Below are positions 1 through 3,681 of a stretch of DNA of 5,360 nucleotides, piece after piece. The notes below the pieces were generated by a model. It did not search any database. It saw nothing but the letters and a program-made list of their open reading frames with translations, and was not told the DNA's origin. Every line of letters starts with the position of its first letter. The first letter of the stretch is position 1. Made by a program: the position numbers and the translations under genes. Source of the stretch: Bacillota bacterium (lineage in GTDB: Bacteria; Bacillota; Clostridia; Peptostreptococcales; Anaerovoracaceae); assembly GCA_029266295.1 (NCBI GenBank), contig JAQSXD010000296.1, forward strand, positions 1 through 5,360, written 5' to 3'.

Positions 1-40
1 TCGATGTATTTACGCCGCAGATTTCTACTTTGCTAGCCAT
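1..40 (-). CDS. sigG: RNA polymerase sporulation sigma factor SigG (forespore), 5' end only
   Basis: Only the first 13 codons are in the window; the gene runs off the left edge. Read on the minus strand from the ATG at 40-38, they give MASKVEICGVNTS. This closely matches the conserved amino terminus of sigma-G (the KVEICGVDTS-type start of the Bacillus subtilis protein). A good ribosome binding site, GGAGG at 54-50, lies 9 nt before the ATG, which supports the start. Sigma-G is the late forespore sigma factor and in this family it follows sigE directly; here the sigE stop and the sigG start are 124 nt apart, in the classical order spoIIGA-sigE-sigG. The call rests on the short N-terminal match plus conserved gene order, so it is strong but cannot be checked over the sigma domains. 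No convincing sigma-F or sigma-G promoter could be placed in the gap. Confidence 0.88.
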   Translation of the reverse strand, partial: MASKVEICGVNTS

Positions 41-91
41 GAATAAGGACCTCCGCTTTCTGTCTTGCCCCCCTAAGCAGCATATTAGCGC

Positions 92-112
92 AGTATCGGT
101 TCAACCGATGCT
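92..112. repeat. Inverted repeat between sigE and sigG
   Basis: The plus strand reads AGTATCGGTT, C, AACCGATGCT. The two 10-nt arms pair completely if one G-T wobble is allowed, so it is a compact dyad either as DNA or as RNA. No T-run follows it on the minus strand, so it is a poor intrinsic terminator. It could be an operator, or a hairpin that limits read-through from sigE into sigG. The sequence shows the symmetry; the role is inference. Confidence 0.55.
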
Positions 113-164
113 ATCCATTATTCTTAACAATCGAGCCTCTTTTTATTCTGTTATTCCTGCATTT

Positions 165-923
165 CTACCCTAACTTTTTGATTTCTTTTCTCAGCCTGCC
201 GATAATCTTTTTTTCGAGCCGTGAAATATAGGATTGTGAAATCCCCATCTTATCAGCAACCTCCTTCTGTGTCATCTCTCTGCCGCTAATCAAGCCAAAA
301 CGCATCTCCATAATTTGCTTTTCTCTGTTGGAGAGTTTCTTAAGTGCATAGACCAGTAGGTTTCTGTTGACCTCTTCCTCGATATGGTTATAGACAATAT
401 CATTGTCCGTCCCAAGGATATCAGAAAGCAAAAGTTCATTTCCGTCCCAGTCTATGTTTAACGGCTCGTCAAAGGAGACCTCGCTCTTAGTTCTGCTGCT
501 TCGGCGCAGATACATCAGAATTTCATTCTCAATGCAACGAGAAGCATAGGTCGCAAGCTTAATGTTTTTGTCAATATTAAAGGTATTTACGGCCTTAATC
601 AGCCCGATTGCTCCGATGGAGATCAAATCCTCCACGTTGACACCTGCATTCTCAAATTTCTTCGCAATATAAACCACAAGACGCAGATTTCTTTCAATGA
701 GAATCGTCTTAGCATCCTCATTGTTGAGCGCCAGCTCTTCCAGCAAGATCCTCTCTTCATCGGGTGCAAGAGGCGGTGGCAATACGTCGCTGCCCCCTAT
801 GTAAAATATTTCATCCGGCTTGTGGCTCTTTAATATGATGACAATCCTCTCTCTAATTCTGATTGCCGACAGCCGTAGTTTTCTTCCGTTTTTAATGGTA
901 ATCTCCAATAATGTTCTAAGCAT
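165..923 (-). CDS. sigE: RNA polymerase sporulation sigma factor SigE precursor (pro-sigma-E)
   Basis: This is the early mother-cell sigma factor, made as an inactive membrane-associated precursor and activated by SpoIIGA. The best start is the ATG at 923-921 (252 aa). AAGGAGG at 941-935 lies 11 nt before it, whereas the in-frame TTG at 932 is only 2 nt from that site. Residues 1-40 are a basic and hydrophobic pro-sequence, followed by FYIGGSDVLPPPL. By alignment with the B. subtilis protein, cleavage should fall between F40 and Y41. Sigma region 2 spans about 77-141 (ERNLRLVVYIAKKFEN, then DLISIGAIGLIKAV and LATYASRCIENEILMYLRR). The highly conserved SFDEPLNIDWDGNELLLSD block follows. Region 4 is about 190-250, with the helix-turn-helix at 218-237 (TQKEVADKMGISQSYISRLE). 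The pro-sequence is longer than the 27 residues of B. subtilis. The first 8 nt overlap the end of spoIIGA, which suggests translational coupling. The stop is TAG at 167-165. Confidence 0.97.
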   Translation of the reverse strand: MLRTLLEITIKNGRKLRLSAIRIRERIVIILKSHKPDEIFYIGGSDVLPPPLAPDEERILLEELALNNEDAKTILIERNLRLVVYIAKKFENAGVNVEDLISIGAIGLIKAVNTFNIDKNIKLATYASRCIENEILMYLRRSSRTKSEVSFDEPLNIDWDGNELLLSDILGTDNDIVYNHIEEEVNRNLLVYALKKLSNREKQIMEMRFGLISGREMTQKEVADKMGISQSYISRLEKKIIGRLRKEIKKLG

Positions 924-1851
924 TGCAAGCAATTCCTCCTTCCAATAGACTTGGATGCAAAAGGATGGAACAGTCCTCGCAGGACCGATCTCCTGTAAAC
1001 AACCCCCTGTTGACCGCTAAAACCGCACCTTCCGAGACCACTGAAGACCTGTCTCTTTCACTGCAGTTATGTATATCGATTCGGATAAAATCCGTACGTA
1101 TCCCAATAAAATATCCCTTACCTTCTCCTACAGTTCGGTAGGGAATCAGCCTGATTCTCGTGGCATAGCTGCTGTTCATTAGTTTCGCATACATGTGTTC
1201 GGTTCGGTTTCCCTGCAAGATTTCCTGAAGGATTTCATCAGGGAACAGCTTTCGTGCTCCTTTCTCATTAATCAGAAAAACTGGTTTACCAGATACCGGA
1301 TCAGCCAGAAAGTTGCCGGTATCAACAAGGCCTCTCAATGTCTCCTTCCTTCCTTCCATAGAGATTTCCACATCGGCATAGATCCTTTCCCGGATCATCC
1401 TCCCCTTGATAAATCCCGTAAAAAGATGAAAGATCCCATAGGTCAGCAAACATCCCAACGTGACATAAACATATCCAAATCCGTTCATATAAACTGAGCT
1501 GTTCTGTGTAACCCCTTGAATCCCAAGAAAGTACATGAGTCCAATGGTGATGCCCCCCATGGCAAAGCTGATCAGATAAAAGACCAGGGTAATCCTCCCA
1601 AACCGGCGCAGTGTTTTTGGCTGAAATACAAGAAACACCAGTCCAAAGGAAAAGGCAAACTTCGAAAATAATGCCAGCAGGGGATGGAGCGAATCCCAAA
1701 AAAGGATGAATGAGTAGATTCCGCAAAGGATGCTTCCTAAAACCAGAAACAGTTTTTTGCACTGTATTCCGGAAATCCCAGCCGTAAGAAGAAGAATCAA
1801 CCCTCCAGTAAGCACGTTTTCGAGGAACAAATATTCAGCATAGATTACCAC
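916..1851 (-). CDS. spoIIGA: Sporulation sigma-E processing peptidase SpoIIGA
   Basis: This is a membrane-embedded aspartic protease that cleaves the pro-sequence from sigma-E in the mother cell after asymmetric division. The protein has 311 aa, typical of the family. The N-terminal half is hydrophobic, with about five membrane spans (near 7-28, 33-52, 56-76, 86-110 and 124-147). The soluble C-terminal half carries the catalytic motif GLVDTGNFLADPVSGKPV, with the presumed active aspartate at D177. The start is GTG at 1851-1849, because no in-frame ATG lies nearby. The ribosome binding site is AAGGGGG at 1867-1861, 9 nt upstream, and it forms the 3' arm of a terminator stem (see 1855-1907). 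The last codons of the gene (encoding EGGIACNA) contain the sigE ribosome binding site, and its TAG overlaps the sigE ATG as ATGCTTAG. Expression is predicted from the Spo0A-type promoter at 1889-1921. Confidence 0.95.
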   Translation of the reverse strand: MVIYAEYLFLENVLTGGLILLLTAGISGIQCKKLFLVLGSILCGIYSFILFWDSLHPLLALFSKFAFSFGLVFLVFQPKTLRRFGRITLVFYLISFAMGGITIGLMYFLGIQGVTQNSSVYMNGFGYVYVTLGCLLTYGIFHLFTGFIKGRMIRERIYADVEISMEGRKETLRGLVDTGNFLADPVSGKPVFLINEKGARKLFPDEILQEILQGNRTEHMYAKLMNSSYATRIRLIPYRTVGEGKGYFIGIRTDFIRIDIHNCSERDRSSVVSEGAVLAVNRGLFTGDRSCEDCSILLHPSLLEGGIACNA

Positions 1852-1854
1852 ATG

Positions 1855-1907
1855 AAAAAACCCCCTTGCTGCTATAATCTATTTCATGATTATAGTGCCC
1901 AAGGGGG
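1855..1907 (-). terminator. Intrinsic terminator of the infC-rpmI-rplT operon, overlapping the spoIIGA promoter and ribosome binding site
   Basis: Read on the minus strand, CCCCCTTG (1907-1900) pairs with CAAGGGGG (1868-1861) and is followed directly by six T residues (1860-1855). Above a small internal loop (1896-1899 against 1869-1871), a second perfect 8-bp stem forms: CTATAATC (1895-1888) with GATTATAG (1879-1872), closed by an 8-nt loop. It begins 36 nt after the rplT stop, as expected for the end of the ribosomal operon. The 3' arm also serves as the spoIIGA ribosome binding site, and the upper stem contains the -10 hexamer. A shorter T-run (1911-1916) on the other side could also allow plus-strand termination, but no plus-strand gene enters from that side. 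Confidence 0.88.
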
Positions 1908-1921
1908 TAGTTTTTTGTCAA
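1889..1921 (-). promoter_or_regulatory. Spo0A-type sigma-A promoter of spoIIGA-sigE with a 21-nt spacer
   Basis: On the minus strand a perfect -35, TTGACA (1921-1916), and a perfect -10, TATAAT (1894-1889), are separated by 21 nt, too far apart for an ordinary sigma-A promoter. The B. subtilis spoIIG promoter is known for the same peculiarity: near-consensus hexamers about 22 bp apart that need Spo0A to be used. Transcription should start at an A near 1882, giving a leader of about 31 nt before the GTG. The -10 lies in a terminator stem arm. The promoter role is inferred from the hexamers and from this family precedent. Confidence 0.75.
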
Positions 1922-1935
1922 AAGTGAATGTCGAT
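1914..1935 (+). promoter_or_regulatory. Two candidate Spo0A boxes over the spoIIGA -35 region
   Basis: Read on the plus strand, TGTCAAA (1916-1922) and TGTCGAT (1929-1935) each match the 0A-box core TGTCGAA at 6 of 7 positions. The first box lies in TTTGTCAAAAG, close to the extended consensus TTTGTCGAAAA. Relative to the predicted start near 1882 they span about -34 to -53. This is the position of the Spo0A site that overlaps the -35 of B. subtilis spoIIG. A weaker 5-of-7 match, TGTCTCA at 1964-1970, lies inside the end of rplT near -85, roughly where the distal site would be. Binding is inferred, not shown. Confidence 0.6.
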
Positions 1936-1942
1936 TCGTATT

Positions 1943-2299
1943 TTATTTTACAGCTTTTTTCGCTGTCTCAGCCAGCTGGGTAAATCCTGCTGGATCATAA
2001 ATAGCCATTTCAGCCAACATCTTTCTGTTGATTTCAATACCAGAAACCTTCAGTCCATTCATCAGCTTGCTGTAGGACAGGCCATTCATTCTTGCGCCTG
2101 CATTGATTCTGGCGATCCAGAGTCTTCTGTACTCTCTCTTCTTGTTCTTTCTTCCAACGTAAGCGGAACGCAGGGATCTCATTACAGCAGGGTTAGCAGC
2201 TCTGAAGATCTTGCTCTTTGCGCCGTAGAAGCCCTTCGCTAATTTTAATATTTTCTTATGCCTTTTCTTGGCATTTAATCCTTTTTTAACTCTTGCCAT
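1943..2299 (-). CDS. rplT: 50S ribosomal protein L20
   Basis: L20 binds 23S rRNA, is needed early in large-subunit assembly, and in Firmicutes represses its own operon through the infC leader. The start is the ATG at 2299-2297, giving MARVKKGLNAKKRHKKILKL and 118 aa, the normal length. AGGAGG at 2315-2310 lies 10 nt upstream. An in-frame ATG at 2332 would add 11 residues (MGQANIGGKIK) that do not resemble L20 and lie across the ribosome binding site, so it is rejected. The basic N-terminal extension (about 1-60) is followed by the conserved KKREYRRLWIARINAGAR block (about 63-80) and the C-terminal globular domain, which binds RNA. It is the last gene of the operon, 55 nt after rpmI, and ends before the terminator at 1855-1907. 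Confidence 0.98.
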   Translation of the reverse strand: MARVKKGLNAKKRHKKILKLAKGFYGAKSKIFRAANPAVMRSLRSAYVGRKNKKREYRRLWIARINAGARMNGLSYSKLMNGLKVSGIEINRKMLAEMAIYDPAGFTQLAETAKKAVK

Positions 2300-2329
2300 T
2301 TTTATCTTTCCTCCTATATTAGCTTGCCC

Positions 2330-2346
2330 CATTTGTGGGACAAATG
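2330..2346 (-). repeat. Small perfect hairpin between rpmI and rplT
   Basis: On the minus strand CATTTGT, CCC, ACAAATG forms a 7-bp stem with a 3-nt loop, 8 nt after the rpmI stop and 14 nt before the rplT ribosome binding site. No T-run follows, so it is not an intrinsic terminator. It may set the relative translation or stability of the two messages. The structure is visible; the role is inference. Confidence 0.45.
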
Positions 2347-2354
2347 ATCGGCTC

Positions 2355-2555
2355 TTACACGTTCAATACGGACTTGATTCTCTTGTGATCTGCACTGGTA
2401 AGAAGTGTAGCTTTTCTTAAACCTCTTTTTCTCTTGGCAGTCTTCTTTGTAAGAATGTGGCTTTTGTATGCCTTATTTCTCTTTACTTTGCCGGTGCCGG
2501 TCAACTTAAATCTTTTGCTTGCTCCTCTATGAGACTTCATTTTTGTTTTTGCCAT
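2355..2555 (-). CDS. rpmI: 50S ribosomal protein L35
   Basis: This is a small, very basic large-subunit protein of 66 aa, the usual length. It begins MAKTKMKSHRGASKRFKLTG, the canonical L35 amino terminus, and ends with the conserved LLTSADHKRIKSVLNV-type tail. The ATG at 2555-2553 is preceded by AGGAGG at 2571-2566 with a 10-nt spacer, the same arrangement as rplT. It lies between infC (66-nt gap) and rplT (55-nt gap) in the standard infC-rpmI-rplT order. No internal promoter was seen, so it is probably co-transcribed from the infC promoter. Confidence 0.98.
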   Translation of the reverse strand: MAKTKMKSHRGASKRFKLTGTGKVKRNKAYKSHILTKKTAKRKRGLRKATLLTSADHKRIKSVLNV

Positions 2556-2621
2556 TCTAAACTTTCCTCCTAATAATTATCGAGTATTCCTTTTGACGTA
2601 GATATTTATCGTCTTGACCCG

Positions 2622-3137
2622 TTATTTATCCGTTTTTGGGGCTAAAATCATGATCAAACTTCTTCCTTCAAATTCAGGCTTCTTTTCAATAACACCAACT
2701 TCAGAGACTACTTCCGCAAATTTGGCCATAACAGCCTGCCCTTTGCTTGCATAATCCTTTTCTCTTCCCTTAAACCGAAGGCTCACTTTGATTTTATCGC
2801 CTTCCTTCAGGAATTTTTTAGCGTTATTGGCTTTCACCACAAGATCGTGCTCCTCAATAAAAGTGCTCAGGCGAATTTCCTTCACCTGCGTGATCTTCTG
2901 CTTCTTTTTGGCTTCTTTTTCCTTCTTCTGAAGCTCATACCTGTATTTTCCGTAATCAAGAATCTTGCAAACAGGCGGTTTTGCTGTCGGAGCAATATTA
3001 ACAAGATCCAACTTTTTTTCAAAAGCCAGATTCAATGCTTCATCCAAGGTTATAATGCCCAATTGTGTTCCGTCGCTGTCGATTACTCTTAATTCTTTAT
3101 CACGAATTTCTTCGTTGATCTGATTGTCCTTGCTAAT
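2622..3137 (-). CDS. infC: Translation initiation factor IF-3, probably with an AUU start codon
   Basis: IF3 binds the 30S subunit, prevents premature 50S joining and checks start-codon pairing. The proposed start is ATT at 3137-3135, giving (M)SKDNQINEEIRDKELRVID and 171 aa, which lines up with MSKDFLINEGIR of B. subtilis IF3. The GGGGGTG ribosome binding site (3150-3144) is 6 nt upstream. An in-frame GTG at 3146 would give 174 aa, but it is itself part of that ribosome binding site and leaves no spacing. AUU starts are a known feature of infC, because IF3 discriminates against them. The N-domain covers about 1-68 and contains INEEIR and the AKPPVCKILDYGKYRY signature (about 52-67). A charged linker (KKEKEAKKKQK) follows, then the C-domain to APKTDK. 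It is the first gene of the operon, behind an attenuator leader. Confidence 0.96.
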   Translation of the reverse strand: MSKDNQINEEIRDKELRVIDSDGTQLGIITLDEALNLAFEKKLDLVNIAPTAKPPVCKILDYGKYRYELQKKEKEAKKKQKITQVKEIRLSTFIEEHDLVVKANNAKKFLKEGDKIKVSLRFKGREKDYASKGQAVMAKFAEVVSEVGVIEKKPEFEGRSLIMILAPKTDK

Positions 3138-3143
3138 GATTAG

Positions 3144-3150
3144 CACCCCC
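3144..3150 (-). promoter_or_regulatory. infC ribosome binding site supporting the AUU start
   Basis: The minus-strand GGGGGTG differs from the ideal GGAGGTG by one base, a change that still allows a G-U pair with the 16S tail. It ends 6 nt before ATT at 3137-3135 and overlaps the GTG at 3146-3144. The spacing decides the start in favour of ATT. Confidence 0.75.
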
Positions 3151-3279
3151 CAAAAAAATTAAAAAAGCGGACATCAGTACCCGCTTCAAGAACAGATCAT
3201 TAGCAGTGATCCAGTTTCCTATTAACCCTATCAGCGAATACCGGTAAGGTGAGAAGCGGTTTACTTCTTCTTTATTACT
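3151..3279 (-). ncRNA. L20 leader: autoregulatory attenuator of infC-rpmI-rplT
   Basis: The untranslated leader of about 140 nt between the predicted transcription start (about 3279) and infC has the layout of the Firmicute L20 leader. Its 3' end is an intrinsic terminator (3161-3186). A competing antiterminator helix is available: CCGCTTC at 3259-3253 is perfectly complementary to GAAGCGG at 3187-3181, which is also the 5' arm of the terminator. A small internal hairpin (GATCA with TGATC, about 3195-3211) lies between. In B. subtilis, L20 binding to this leader favours termination when L20 is in excess. The two helices and the gene context are seen here; control by L20 is established for the family and inferred for this copy. 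Confidence 0.82.
3161..3186 (-). terminator. Leader terminator (attenuator) upstream of infC
   Basis: On the minus strand AAGCGG (3186-3181) pairs with CCGCTT (3170-3165) across a 10-nt loop. The T-run starts at 3166 and continues, after AA, into a second run of seven T. Its 5' arm can instead pair with CCGCTTC at 3259-3253, which would release the terminator. Confidence 0.82.
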
Positions 3280-3284
3280 GTGAT

Positions 3285-3313
3285 ATATTAACATTTTGAA
3301 TCCATGTTGTCAA
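3285..3313 (-). promoter_or_regulatory. Sigma-A promoter of the infC-rpmI-rplT operon
   Basis: On the minus strand a perfect -35, TTGACA (3313-3308), is followed after exactly 17 nt by TAATAT (3290-3285), a 4-of-6 match to the -10 consensus. The start would be near 3279, giving the full L20-leader RNA. Confidence 0.7.
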
Positions 3314-3553
3314 CTAAAATTATATACTGTATTAAATTTGTCTAAAATTAAAAATTGTATCAAATTTGAAATTGCAACTTCCAAGCCGGTTCAAGCATTC
3401 ATCAACTACCACATGGATTTATTTTACCATCGTTTGCCTTGGAATTCCAGATAAAATTTCACCGATACCGCCTAAGCCGCACCATAACTTTTGAGCGCTG
3501 TCGTTTCAATGAAATCTTCAGAATTTTTCATGAGTTTGTCCGCTTTTTGCTCA
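3314..3553. other. Divergent non-coding region between infC and the sigma-54 activator
   Basis: No gene was found in this stretch. The infC-proximal part is AT-rich and holds small dyads: TCAAATTTGA (3360-3369), TGGAATTCCA (3440-3449) and TTTCAATGAAA (3504-3514). It also holds two motifs that recur after the activator gene: ATTTGTCTAAAATTAA (3336-3351) and TTGAAATTGCAACT (3366-3379). A short open frame at 3439-3633 has no ribosome binding site or recognisable product. The region probably carries control sites for both flanking transcripts, but none can be assigned. Confidence 0.5.
3319..3346 (-). promoter_or_regulatory. Possible second, upstream promoter of infC
   Basis: On the minus strand TATAAT (3324-3319) is a perfect -10, but the best -35, TTTAGA (3346-3341), is weak, with a 16-nt spacer. 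The DNA is very AT-rich, so chance is a real possibility. It may supply a second start about 33 nt upstream of the first. Confidence 0.35.
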
Positions 3554-3582
3554 TTGATTCCTTGCTCTTTCTATTATATGAT
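3554..3582 (+). promoter_or_regulatory. Candidate sigma-A promoter of the sigma-54 activator gene
   Basis: TTGATT (3554-3559, 4 of 6 matches) and TATGAT (3577-3582, 5 of 6) are separated by 17 nt. The start would be near 3589, leaving a leader of about 93 nt before the ATG at 3682. It is the best plus-strand promoter in the gap. Confidence 0.5.
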
Positions 3583-3681
3583 AACGTTAGCATTCATTTT
3601 ATCACATTTTTATTTTGCGGGAAACATGAATAGGAATCTATGATTCCATCATTTCCATATTTATATGAGGAGTAGCAAAAC

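Noticed and set aside
41..164. Sigma-F or sigma-G promoter for sigG in the sigE-sigG gap
   Set aside because: Partial matches exist on the minus strand (for example TAATG, 18 nt, GATACTG), but no candidate fits both the -35 and -10 consensus well enough to call.
930..932. TTG start for sigE
   Set aside because: It is only 2 nt from the ribosome binding site; the ATG at 923 is better placed.
923..1497. Plus-strand open frames opposite spoIIGA
   Set aside because: They lie antisense to a clearly recognised gene and have no family resemblance or proper start signals.
2300..2332. N-terminal extension of L20 from an in-frame ATG at 2332
   Set aside because: It would run through the AGGAGG site for the normal start, and the extra residues do not resemble L20.
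3439..3633. 64-residue plus-strand open frame upstream of the activator
   Set aside because: There is no ribosome binding site and the composition looks non-coding; it overlaps the likely promoter of the activator.
3314..3681. Sigma-54 (-24/-12) promoter for the activator itself
   Set aside because: No TGGCAC-N5-TTGC-like element with correct GG-N10-GC spacing was found; TGGC at 3684 lies inside the coding region with wrong spacing.
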